A DNA stretch of 64,000 nt from Argopecten irradians. Lineage: Eukaryota; Mollusca; Bivalvia; Pectinida; Pectinidae. Below, one piece after another: positions 40,101 to 49,402 of the stretch. Numbering within the stretch: the stretch's first letter is position 1; each line of letters opens with the position of its first letter. The translations under genes were made by a program, and so were the position numbers. The DNA is taken from positions 68,490,469 to 68,554,468 of the forward strand of contig NC_091134.1 in the NCBI RefSeq assembly GCF_041381155.1. Direction: 5' to 3'. A model generated the notes under the pieces. That model did not search any database and was not told the DNA's origin. It saw only the letters and a list, made by a program, of their open reading frames with translations.

Positions 40101-43100
40101 GTTGGTTTTCCACATCTTCAGGGAGTGGTCCATACCACAAGATACAATGATGGATCCGTCCATATTGAAATCCTGTTAGGGAAAGTGTATCATACATCAT
40201 CATGACCCACTACCTATAGCTTACAACATGTTTATTACTGAATACATCAAATCAAATTAAAATGCTCGGTGCCATTTACGTTACATAAACTTACCTCCTC
40301 CTTCAATCATAAGACTATCCCCCCATGTTTATCTAATATAATTTATTCAACAAGGAGCCGCAAAGCTTGGCATTATCCCCCGCGCCCAGTTGTATTTTTT
40401 AATAAATTTCCATGGTAACAGAAAAAGTATTGAAAATAGAAGGTTCCCATTAGAAAAAGGCACAACTAGAGCACTAGCCTAACATGTACAGAAAGTTTCG
40501 TGTAGCCAAATTGAACGGTTTTTGAGTTATAGCCCGGAATAGAAAGGAAACTTTAATAATATGGTATTTTTGAATAAGTTTCCATGGTAACAGAAAAAGT
40601 ATCGAAAATGAAAGGTTCCCATTAGCAAAAGGCACAACTAGAGCACTAGCCTAACATGTACAGAATGTTTCGTGTAGCCAAGTTGAACGGTTTTCGAGTT
40701 ATAGCCCGGAATAGAAAGGAAACTTTAATAATATGGTATTTTTTAATAAGTCTCCATGGTAACAGAAAAAGTATTGAAAATGGAAGGTTCCCATTAGAAA
40801 AAGGCACAACTAGAGCACTAGCCTAACATGTACAGAAAGTTTCGTGCAGCCAAGTTGAACGGTTTTCGAGTTATAGCCCGGAATAGAAAGGAAACTTTAA
40901 TAATATGGTATTTTTGAATAAGTTTCCATGGTAACAGAAAAAGTATCGAAAATGAAAGGTTCCCATTAGCAAAAGGCACAACTAGAGCACTAGCCTAACA
41001 TGTACAGAAAGTTTCGTGTAGCCAAGTTGAACGGTTTAGGAGTTATAGCCCGGAAACGATACTCGGACGGACGGACGCACGGACGCACGGACAGAGCCCA
41101 AATCAATATCCCCCGCAAACGCGTTTCGCGGGGGATAATAAGCAGAGACCGCCCTTCAGTTTTTAATCACAACCAATTTTTACAATGATTGGCCATAAAA
41201 AAATTGCACCTCCTATGACAGCTTTACTTACAGCACTGAGTACTTCGTCTCGATGGCCGTCCACTCCCCCAAATATCACCACATTGACGTCCGTCTTCAA
41301 ATTCCAAATCCTCAATGTGTGGTCTGTAATAAAAACAATTTGTTTTGACATTTAAGTCTAGTTTCACTGTCAGACTGGGATATATGATTTATATAGTTTA
41401 TTTGTATTAATCTCAACTTAGAATTACAAGAAGTAATGCCATATTCAAAGGAGTGGATAGGATTAGAGTAAATGTAGTTACCTGCAGCTATGATGGGGAT
41501 AGAGAAACAAGGCAAATGAATTGTGTAGTTAAATGTTCAACAGACATTTTCCTGGTGTAATCCAAGTACTATAACATATTGGAATCCCACGGATAAACAA
41601 CACTTACCTTTTGAGATGTCAGTAACATGTTGGGGTCCATAATATAAACAACACTTACCTTTTGAGACGTTCAGTAACATGTTGGGGTCCATAATATAAA
41701 CAACACTTACCTTTTGAGATGGTCAGTAACATGTTGGGGTCCATAATATAAACAACACTTACCTTTTGAGATGGTCAGTAACATGTTGGGGTCCATAATA
41801 TAAACAACACTTACCTTTTGAGACGGTCAGTAACATGTTGGGGTCCCTGGGATGAATCTTGAGCTCGTTGATGGCATTACCATGGCCTTTGTAATACTAA
41901 AATAAAATTTGATACAAAGACATTGTTTATGTTTATCAAACTCACATGATCGTAATCATTGCTTACCTTAGTGACCACCACCGTATAATGACCACCTGCT
42001 TAATAAGACCACTTTTCTAGGATCCTAAATGACCAATTTCAACACAATTCAACCTGTGTATTAGGGACATACATTGGACTATCAATGTTTTGCGATTGTA
42101 TTAACTTGAACAACCAATGGCAAATTTAACAAGTCAATAACAGATAGTATGCCAAGCTATCGGCAGATTCTATAGTCAGATATTTTTATGTAACTTGGAC
42201 TAAAATAAAGTAGTCATAGAGGTTTGATATGAAAACAGACTATCAGTCACAAAATGCCACTTTTTTCATGCTATTCACTCAAAACCATACTACATAGACA
42301 TTGTTCTCGTTCACGATCGTCAGTGTGTTTGAGTTTCTATTGACACTAGCAGGTAAAGGGAAGTAACTCTAAACCAACACTGCACTTGACGTACAACATA
42401 TGGCAGCCAATTCAACAACTGGAATTTAATAGAATTCAGAATGTAATACTATTACAATACTATTGCAATGTGAAGTTTGCAATAGTTAAACTATTGCAAT
42501 AGTGTTTTTTGATAGCAATGATATTGCAATAGTTAAAAACGTAGGCAATAATCACCCCTACAGTGTATCAAGACCACTTGGCTATGAAGACCATTTTCTC
42601 TCTATCACTTTGGTGGTCTTTATAGACAAGTTTGACTGTACTATGATTGTCTCATCTTGATAATTTAAATGATACACACCTTGATACAAGTCATTGTGAC
42701 TGGGCTAATGATACGAACTATTCCTTTGAGGCCTGCAGCAGCCAGAAGAGGTTGACCAGTAGTGGAGTCAAAGGTCCAGGTACAGCAGTAGAAATTCTCT
42801 TCACTGTCTACACACTTACAGGTTAAGGAAGATACAAAGAGACTTACCTCACTATAGTGTCAGAGACTTAACAGTAGGAACAATATCAGTTTATTGGGTA
42901 TGGAAACACTTCATTGGGCAGGGTTATACCATCAATACTAAGGGACTTTCATGGCCTCTCAATTTGATCAATCAATGCTAGAGTTCTTGCTGTGTCATAT
43001 GACGCACATTTTCTATAGTGCCATTAATTTGAAATGTAATTGCAACCGTCCTGTGAACACAGTGAAAATGCTTACAAACAACTAATACTTATTTTCTATG

Positions 43101-45496
43101 GAACAAGGATACAGGAGGGTCTGTGTAGGCCTGTAGAAGGTTGATCTTGCCTCCCTCCAAACACTCATACAATGTTACCTGTATAAATTTAATTAACTTA
43201 GTTAAGGTTTAGAAATCTACATGCTATAATTACAGATATCACAGTCAATCAACATCAAAAAAGGCAGATCACATGAAGTTGCAGAATTGTTACACTAACT
43301 AATTTTCAAATTTTAACCATTTTCAAGCCTTTAGCAAGATATATATATATATCATTTAACAAGAAGCCAATGGGCCTAAACGGTCACCTGATATTTGATA
43401 CAAATTAGTTATGTCATTTACTAGCCAACTGATGTCTTTTGTTCACAAAATAGGAGCATAGATTGTAATTGGTTTACATACAAAGTTTCATTAATCTTCA
43501 AAAGGTTCAATAATAATTATTGCAAAGGGCAATGACTCTGTAAGTTATGATCTAATCAGGCTGATTTTCGAACTCGTCCGAGATTGCTCCAATGTTAGTC
43601 TACATACAAAGTTTAATTATATATAAGCTCAGTTTATATTCACTCAAGTTATCGCGTTCATAAGGTCCAGTAATAATTATCAGTGCAAAGGGCAATAACT
43701 CTGTTAATTACTGTCGAAATCACACTGAATTGTAAAGTCATTTAATATCTTTCCAATGTTAGTCTACATACAAAGTTTCATTCGGTTTATATTTACTCAA
43801 GTGATCGTGTTCACAAGGTCCAATAATAATCATTTGTGCAAAGGGCAATAACTCTGTAAATTACTATTGAATCAAGCTGATTTTCAAACTCGGCTGAGAT
43901 CTGCTCAATGTAAGATACATACAACATTTCATTAAACTCGATTTATATTTACTCAAGTTATCTACACACAAAATTCCATTAAGCTCGGTTTATATTTACT
44001 CAAGTTATCATGTTCACAAGGTCCAATAATAATTATTAGTGCAAAGGGCAATAACTCCGTAAATTAATGTCAAATCAAGCTGATTTTTTAACTTATCCGA
44101 AATCTTTCCAATATTAGTCTACATGTAAAGTTTCATTAAGCTCAGTTCATATTTACTTAAGTTATTGCGTTCACAAGGAAATGTTAACGCACAACTCACA
44201 ACGACGGACAAAACACTATCGTAATGGTGACCTAAAAATGTATAACTTTCGCTTACATTAAATCCTTACCCTGTTAGATCCTACAGTAGCAAAAAGGATC
44301 GGGTCACCTTCCTTCATGAACTGGTTTATATGGAGTCCAAACAAGGGCTGCCCATGGTCTTCCTGAATAACAACATGCATTGTTATAAATATCTACAAGA
44401 TAGTGACTGGCCTGAATAATACTTTTATTTTAATAGAAAACACACTCACTGTAATATGACCATATTGAATTATTGATACGTTTGAAGTACCTGATATTAA
44501 ACAGTGTATTAATATTTAATAACATAAACTAGAAAGTAAAAGACTTTCGGAAGTAAATGGATCCAAGGTGAAATAATGACTCCAATACACTTGTAAAGAA
44601 CTGTATATCGTACATCAAATTTCATTACCTTGATAAAATTTGTGCATTTGTACTGAAGTTTACTTCGTTTGTTTTTATTCTTTCCTCGACCAAACCGTCT
44701 CTGTGTGGGTGGCGTTTCACTTTGGACGGAGGAGTCTTCCATAATGGTACTGGCAGTGCTGGAAATATCATCCTGTCATAAGGGAAATCATATAATATCT
44801 TAAACATCTTATTTTTCAATGTTATCATCTGCTTTTATACAAAATTGTACCCTTTTTCTTCCTGTTCTAGAGTCAGATGTGGTTCATGTCTTTTACACTC
44901 GCTACTAAAGCTCGGGTATGAAACAAATTAGTGTGGATTTGGTTGTAATTTGCTTGCTTCTCAGGTTCTTCTATCTGTCAAATGTGATGATGGGTTTATA
45001 GCCACAGTATAATTCATGATTTTATGGAATAATACCAATCTACCTAGCGCTGGTTTTCTTCTTTTCATGGGCGTCCCGAAATAAAACTATTTATTAATTA
45101 TCATGTCAATTATCTCAAAACTTGTCATGATGCATGCAACAGCGATATTTTCAGAATGTGTAATTTAGCTACGTCCAGTTGGTGTAAGATTCTTGTAGAA
45201 AGTCTAAACCTGGTAAGCAATTCATATAACCTGGCATCGATCCCTCGAATCAACCAATGTAAAAACATTTAACAAAAATCATCACAATAGAATATGCCGA
45301 ATCGTTTATTGTTTAACTTTTTATTAGCCATCAAAATCTCCTCATTTTCTATGGATTTTTGTGGTATTTTATAGAAATCATTTAGCTCTGTTCTTACCTG
45401 CTCATCGCCAGACACGTCTGCATACGTAGGAACTACTAATCGCGAACGCTTCTCTCTTTGTAAAACAGGCATGTCTGCATTTATGTCCGCAGACAT
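25193..45496 (-). CDS. EED: Polycomb protein EED, PRC2 WD40 subunit; complete, 12 coding exons
   Basis: Exons in coding order: 45398-45496, 44629-44772, 44270-44362, 43113-43178, 42680-42814, 41815-41896, 41232-41323, 40045-40172, 39730-39835, 39341-39499, 25956-26029, 25193-25322. All are in phase, giving 435 aa (human EED has 441). The product is the seven-bladed WD40 scaffold of PRC2 that binds EZH2 and reads H3K27me3 in the nucleus. Signature stretches are [72 protein letters not shown] and [10 protein letters not shown]. The four aromatic-cage residues of human EED (F97, Y148, W364, Y365) are kept as F89, Y143, W357 and Y358. Most introns have standard GT/AG borders; the exon 4 donor (CCT|GTATCC) is weak. 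Intron 10 (13.3 kb) hosts another gene on the opposite strand. Exon 6's donor region is duplicated five-fold. Confidence 0.96.
26030..27272. other. EED intron 10 edge and upstream region of the LRR gene
   Basis: AT-rich, with a T-rich tract at about 26465-26520. The last 300 bp upstream of the LRR start should hold its promoter and 5' leader. No convincing TATA box or splice-joined upstream exon was found. Confidence 0.35.
27273..30350 (+). CDS. Leucine-rich-repeat single-pass membrane protein, intronless, nested in EED intron
   Basis: One open frame of 1025 codons from ATG 27273 (context AAAGATGGG). An in-frame GTG at 27252 lies upstream, but the first ATG begins a good signal peptide (residues 1 to about 24). 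In order: an LRRNT cysteine cluster ([16 protein letters not shown]), about twenty 24-residue LRRs with LxxLxLSYNxL consensus, an LRRCT ([14 protein letters not shown] ... [11 protein letters not shown]), a transmembrane helix at about 676-700 ([20 protein letters not shown]), then a cytosolic tail of about 320 residues very rich in Arg/Lys with Pro/His patches. There is no TIR domain, so it is not a Toll-like receptor despite the ectodomain. The AATAAA at 30543-30548 is a likely polyadenylation signal. Cell-surface adhesion or receptor role is inferred; no ortholog can be named. Confidence 0.9.
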   Translation: MGRLDICIWTISLLMVLMTHTTSGNTCHPGCVCTSNYTVVTCTQLQVLTVTSLPPHTKHLTIIRSNIGPVFNYSLSALVELELVDLSYNKLSEISAHVFHHLGRVNRMSFRGNRLHRLMDDIFIQTPNLQFLDLSHNSFSEMPDVPFRFLQNLKVLNVSYNHLVSPVLGLRFQVMTNMELLDFTGNSFHTIPKNTFENTNNWNDAVQTTLNISFCGIHNIEEGAFSDLRKIRKLVLKGNHHLTPENLTMSFNSSEFSSLVSLDLSQMDLTDSGSILVALQMSPLAELFLSYNSLTSLPQALLDYHSNLQVLQADHNKITNIGTSLTHVLTLTHLDLSYNKIATVHTTFGENLVNLQTLKLSNNRIGDDMIVVTNMASLEHLDLSNNQISNFPIPESLTNLLSLQITGNSITELKQLIGLNSLVKFDISRNKLSEMKAFLFPDSSNIHTANFSRNVITTANHQTFRRNTPTVIDISYNKLEQIANLGWEEAEEVYLQGNMISEMDRNTFYGLYGVKFLDFSHNILTGFDAEGFVYLLNVTTLDMSHNQLMDSKSLKVALSAMSKLKLLDISYNNYTSLPSDMLKKNKRLESLRVDNNKVMTFHPELFNHLPNLKEVDLASNIFRCDCSLLDFRDWLRKTKVLVIHRANTSYMCEGPADRKGTWVSNFEVGKFECQQTLLYIIIFSSVGTVLMLVIVIGILVFKGYYQWRKKLRQRNYTIEYESVDSKPPVMEVNGHHKPKPYMNGAHLSKQISRDSLDFEVEKLMRRGEKRDRRFNGYVGIPLVGLVKDKKEKAKSKTLKKSKQDTSKKKKTAKSRKGPLDLYKRRGRSEKDFLREIRLRDMKRDAVQRYAERMNRYHDGRNDLMLSRMVPYFYDRHGIRRSTANMFTRSRHPEIQGHGDVIRVPRPVPRPHHSHSVPDMYGYVNSMPRNKYPITPDIHVLRRHDNRHLNPPDLASSRRRYRSLGNLRPPTEIQGQGRSHHQSETDLYNNQNNMFLPARYDNVKYHTISARPRASKGQFGSRSEWI
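31054..31456. mobile_element. MITE-like element with 14-bp terminal inverted repeats
   Basis: AGGGGTAGAAATAA at 31054-31067 is mirrored by TTATTTCTACCTCT at 31443-31456 with one mismatch. The body of about 400 bp has no ORF and contains GGGCTC..GGGCCC-rich segments. A similar but weaker arrangement (GGGGTGTACATTTT ... AATTTTATACCC) with repeated ACTTGCC motifs lies at about 32263-32487. A clear target-site duplication was not identified. Confidence 0.55.
32690..33565. repeat. Tandem-cored element with RFX-like palindromes and an ACAG microsatellite
   Basis: Three diverged repeats of about 150-290 bp share AAAACCTGCATGCACAT, AAGTTTCATTGAAATTGATC and CCTGTGTATAGTGACC-like blocks. Two copies carry the palindrome GTTACCATGGCAAC (33191-33204 and 33483-33496). 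An (ACAG)n run near 33511-33530 and CCCCCTAACTT..CGGGGGTGGGGG close the right side. The left end is not well defined. No coding capacity. Confidence 0.55.
33690..35841. mobile_element. ~2.15-kb inverted-repeat element, no transposase
   Basis: AGTGTACACGGAACGG near 33690 is mirrored by CCATTCCGTGTACACT near 35825-35840. About 190 bp inside each end the 20-mer GTGACGTCACGAGGACAACG occurs, direct at about 33884 and inverted at about 35648. The sequence between these anchors is not obviously matched. Short internal ORFs have no recognised domains. It lies wholly inside EED intron 10. No clear target-site duplication was found. Confidence 0.55.
36905..38380. mobile_element. Pearl/Helentron-associated-type element: ~8 x 157-bp core plus (ACGG)n
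   Basis: The left end is AGAGGCCCAGAGGGCCTGTATCG then GCTCACCTGG. The core has about eight tandem repeats of about 157 bp (CCCCTATTGGGCCCC...TACAAGTTCTGTTCCCC...GGATGTTTGTGGCC). It is followed by a (GACG)n/(ACGG)n microsatellite at about 38268-38330 and a right-end hairpin AGCTCACCGGCCCTTCGGGC..GGTGAGCT ending near 38377. Bivalve 'pearl' elements are known for a core of roughly 160-bp repeats next to an ACGG microsatellite, which this matches closely in build. Confidence 0.75.
40372..41139. mobile_element. Non-autonomous element, 13-bp perfect TIRs, ~4 x 172-bp core, in EED intron 7
   Basis: ATTATCCCCCGCG (40372-40384) and CGCGGGGGATAAT (41127-41139) are perfect inverted repeats. The core has nearly four 172-bp repeats; CCATGGTAAC marks them at 40410, 40582, 40754 and 40926. 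A short GGACGGACGCACGG run follows near 41067-41090. The right end folds into a hairpin (TATCCCCCGC..GCGGGGGATA). No ORF of note. Confidence 0.75.
41601..41860 (-). repeat. 51-52-bp tandem repeat duplicating the EED exon 6 end and its splice donor (5 copies)
   Basis: On the - strand, each copy reads ...GGACCCCAACATGTTACTGA..TCTCAAAAG then GTAAGTGTTG. The donor-bearing CACTTAC (plus strand) occurs at 41601, 41652, 41704, 41756 and 41808. The last of these is the true exon 6 donor; the other four lie downstream in intron 6. Copies differ only around GAGAC/TGGTC. Confidence 0.93.
43358..44233. mobile_element. Non-autonomous tandem-cored element in EED intron 3
   Basis: The left end is AACAAGAAGCCAATGGGCCTAA then GGTCACC. 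The right end is CAACGACGGACAAAAC then GGTGACC (44226-44233). The core has four to five diverged repeats with AAAGTTTCATTAAGCTC, TTTATATTTACTCAAGTTAT, TTCACAAGGTCCAATAATAA and GTGCAAAGGGCAATAACTC. No coding capacity. Same architectural class as the 4040 element. Confidence 0.65.
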
Positions 45497-45518
45497 CTTG
45501 TTTTCTCTTTGTTTTGAT

Positions 45519-45557
45519 CACGTGTTGATCACGTGGGGCGTCTTTTTGTGGCGGGAA
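45519..45557 (-). promoter_or_regulatory. Candidate EED promoter: two CACGTG E-boxes and an E2F-like site
   Basis: Just upstream of the EED start codon (45494-45496) are two GATCACGTG motifs 11 bp apart (45519-45524 and 45530-45535), followed upstream by GTTCCCGCC on the - strand (45549-45557). Mammalian PRC2 genes including EED are reported E2F targets, so the site is plausible. No transcription start was mapped; this is motif reading only. Confidence 0.4.
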
Positions 45558-45559
45558 CA

Positions 45560-47364
45560 AATTAACACATACTAGTGAGTTCGACACCCAGCAAGAACAA
45601 TAAATATTCTTTTTTTTTTTAATTTTAATTACACGTTTTTCAATTATAGTAAATCTAAATAATGTAAATGAACAATAATAATAATAGTAAAAAAAAAAAC
45701 CCTTAAAGGGGTAATTAAAGACGTGTTTCATGTAAATGATGTTTTCGTGCGTAGATGTACTGTACACTGTACGTTAGTCAGCTAAATCTGCCTAAATAAT
45801 TATTTTTTCCATCTTATATACATATATTTAACAAGACGATTGGGCTCATTTTGGTAGAAGAAAAAAATCACGTTTTTACGCGAAGCTTTCGCATTAAAAC
45901 GCGAAAAAATACTATAATTACATTGTTTTAAGCTCTCGGAAACCACATTTTGATTCCGGAAGCCACATTTAATATGGACGAGCAAGAACTTTGTCATCGT
46001 TGTCTGGAATGCTGAAGTTCACTCAAAATAAATGTTGAAACATCGTTTTAATCGGAAAACTGTTTTTTTAATAACTTAATAATTTCAGGCGCTAAGCTAC
46101 CATATAAGCTTACTCCCGTACTCACGTGAATCCACATAATGTTTATGTTCATTTTAGAATATTGTCTTTGCTTGTATCTATACTGTTGCTAAAATAACTC
46201 ATATGAGTATCTATACTTCCTAAAAAATTCATTGACGTGCAATGAAATTTATTTAAACGTTCGAGTCACTGCTTATGACATTTTGTTGTTGGAATCCAAA
46301 TGTATTTAAAGACAAAAAATCCCACTAATCCCATGTACACGCGGAGGTCGATGTACAGCATATGGATCCGGATTATTTTTAGAAACATTAGTTTATATTA
46401 GTGTTGTGACGTCATAGTAGCATCGATATTGGACTTTTAAATTCCACTATCCAAAACATTGAGTTCATCAGTAATATCCTATTGGCATTTTTCAGAGAAC
46501 ATTCTTATCTAATACAAATTGGAGGTGTTTGGTTCGCTTAAAAGGTGTTATACTGCTCTGGTAAAAATATAAAGTAAAGACTTCCGATTATGTAAATTGG
46601 GATGGTATTTAAGTATTAAATTACCTTCTTGGGGAAAAAACCTAATAATATAGGCAGGTTTAGCAGACCAAAACTATATACCATAATGTGTACAAACCAA
46701 ATGAAAATCATTCTAATTATTTTTGTATCTTTTTATTTTCAGAAACAACACAATCTCATTCTTCAATCACCAATTTCATTCTCCCTGGTTTGTGCTACTA
46801 ACCGATCGCCAGGTGTAATATAGCCACGCCTCTAGCACAAGCATTACTATTGGTAGACATCATAAAAAGATAAGTATGACCTCATAATTACTCTCTTTCG
46901 TCCAAACATTCATAATCTTGCTAACGATTCATACATACTTGTATATTCTTTTATAGTCAGCCTAATATACAATGTAAACCTGACATGCACTATATATATG
47001 TAATTTTGAGATTATTTAGTGATGAGACATCATACTTAATCACTTATTTTTAAAACGAAAATACAGTGTTGTTGTTTTTCTAAAGAAGAGGTGATAGAAG
47101 AGAGAAAGCGAGAGAAAGGGTTTGCATAGTGGATAGATAAGAGGGTAGTGAGAAAAGAGAAGAGAGAGAGTTATGGTAAGAATGATCTCAGAAGATACAG
47201 CTAATATTACATGTGTATTTGAAAAATCATTTTAAATTCGTCATTGTTACAATATCTAGGATATTGCCTGTATCCTCCGTCGATCGCGAGATTGATTGAG
47301 AACATACTGATCTTCTACATTAATAATACTTCTACACTTCTACAATAATGATACAGAAAAAAAT
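45560..47364. other. Intergenic region, no recognised gene
   Basis: Between EED and a LINE. It contains a purine-rich tract at about 47088-47175 (GAGAGAAAGCGAGAG-like). Short ORFs have no recognisable product. Confidence 0.4.
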
Positions 47365-47374
47365 ACTTCTAACA

Positions 47375-49091
47375 AAGTTTTTGAACGTGTCATTTTTAAG
47401 CATATCTATAACTATTTTCATGACAACTCCTTGTTTTATAAATACCAGTCGGGTTTTTTGCCAGGTCACTCCACTGTTTATCAATTAATAGAAATGTATC
47501 ATAATATTTGTTTATCGCTTGAAGAAAAAAAACATACCTGTATTGTATTTTGTGATATTTCTAAAGCCTTTGACCGTGTATGGCATAAAGGTCTATTAGT
47601 AAAATTAAAGTCATATGGAATTGGTGGTGAACTGATCGTTTGGTTAAAGGACTACTTAAATCAAAGGCAGCAAATGGTTTGTATAAATGAATCCGTCTCC
47701 AATTTGAGCTCTATTGATGCCGGAGTTTCGCAAGGTTCTATCCTAGGACCTCTTTTATTTTTGATATACATAAACGATATATCCGATATTTTTTATTCTG
47801 CATCTCGTCTGTTCGCTGATGATACCTCTCTCCAATGTTTCTCATCTTCCTGTTTTGAAATTCAAACTATCCTAAATAGAGATCTTGAAGCTCTGAATAC
47901 GTGGGCCAAAACCTGGTTGGTCACTTTTAACCCTGATAAAACCGACGTACTTTTTATCTCAAATAGAAATGAAATAGATGAAATGTTAGAACTTGTGTTT
48001 GACGGAAATATTTTAGACTTTACGGATAGTCATAAACATTTGGGTGTAACTTTGAACTCTAGTGTAAAATGGGGGGACCATGTCGTAGCTATATACTCTT
48101 CAGTTATGAAGAAAATAAATGTTATGAGAAAATTGAAATTTATATTAAGAAGAGATGCTCTCTTGAGAATTTACTTAACGTTTATTTTACCAATCTTAGA
48201 GTATGCTTGTGAATTGTGGGATGGTTGTACTATTTTAGAAGCTGAAAAGTTAGAAAAAGCTCAACGCGAAGCTGCAAGAATTGTCACGGGTCTTCCATCT
48301 TATGCAAGTGTTCATGCCTTACAATTTGAAACTGGTTTAGAAACTTTATCGGATAGAAGAAAGAGAAGAAAACTTCAACTTTTGTATAAGATGCATAACA
48401 ATCAAACTCCAGAATATCTTTCTTCCCTACTTCCTCCTACTGTTCAAGATAATGTTAGATATCCATTGAGAAATGTAAATAATTATAGAATCCCATATTA
48501 TAGATTATCGTCAACTTCATCTTCATTTTTACCGTCAACACTTCGTTGTTGGAACTCCCTAGACAATTCTGTCAGATCTTCAGCTTCAATTACCATTTTC
48601 AAAAATTATCTTAAACCTCTTAACCATATCTCTCCTCCTTCCTTCTTTGGTATCGGCGACCGCAAAATTAATATTATTCATACTAAGCTCAGGCACCAGT
48701 GTAGTTCCTTAAATTATGATTTATTTCGAGTGAACCTTGCAGAAACTCCGAGCTGTTTGTGTGGACATTTATGTGAGAATGCTTATCATTTTTTCTTTGA
48801 GTGTGTCCTTTTTGATATAGAAAGAAACATTTTAGTTCAGAAATTAAATAATTTAAATTTGAATATTCCCTTAGATCTTGACTTACTGCTATTTGGTAGT
48901 CAAGAACTATCTTCAAATACCAATTCGGAACTATTCATATGTGTTCAAAATTTTATAAAGGGCAGCAAAAGGTTTTGAGAAATCAATATCGTTACACAGT
49001 ATATGCTTTATTGAATATATACTATTGTTGCTTGTATTATTTTGCACAATATATATATTTATTTTTTGCCCATCCATAATAAAAATGTTAT

Positions 49092-49178
<87 letters not shown>

Positions 49179-49338
49179 ATATATTCATATATTTATTCAT
49201 TATCTAACTTTATATGTATTTAAAGCAATTGTAATTATTTATATGTCAATGTTGTTGGGAAAGGGCTTTTATAAGTTGTAATAACTTGTGTCCGATCCTT
49301 TTGTAAATTTGTTTGCAATAAAATACGTTTAAACTTAA
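47375..49338 (+). mobile_element. 5'-truncated non-LTR retrotransposon (Jockey/CR1-type LINE), with target-site duplication
   Basis: The 10-bp ACTTCTAACA flanks it at 47365-47374 and 49339-49348. The open frame (about 47377-48978) starts inside the reverse transcriptase: VFERVIFKHIYNYF, YQSGFLPGHST, DISKAFDRVWH, GVSQGSILGPLLFLIYIND, then the catalytic FADDTSL. It continues through a thumb region to a CLCGHLCENAYHFFFEC zinc-knuckle-like motif and a stop at 48976-48978. The endonuclease and ORF1 are missing, as usual after incomplete reverse transcription. The 3' UTR has a (CT)n run at about 49096-49174 and AATAAAATACGTTTAAACTTAAAC at the end, without a long poly(A). The open frame shows no interruptions, so the insertion is fairly young. 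Confidence 0.9.
49096..49174. repeat. (CT)n microsatellite, about 39 units, in the LINE 3' UTR
   Basis: Uninterrupted CT dinucleotides. They produce poly-Ser-Leu chance ORFs that are not genes. Confidence 0.98.
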
Positions 49339-49348
49339 ACTTCTAACA

Positions 49349-49402
49349 GTATTTTTTTTGCGCGCGTCGTAAACCAGTATTTTTAGTATTTTTTTTTTGC
49401 GC
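49349..49402. repeat. Short duplication AGTATTTTTTTTGCGCG..TCGTAAACC
   Basis: Two adjacent copies of AGTATTTTTTTTGCGCG(CG)TCGTAAACC lie directly after the LINE target site, so the target was itself repetitive. Confidence 0.5.

Noticed and set aside
49025-49281. Poly-Ser-Leu ORFs
   Set aside because: They are products of the (CT)n microsatellite.
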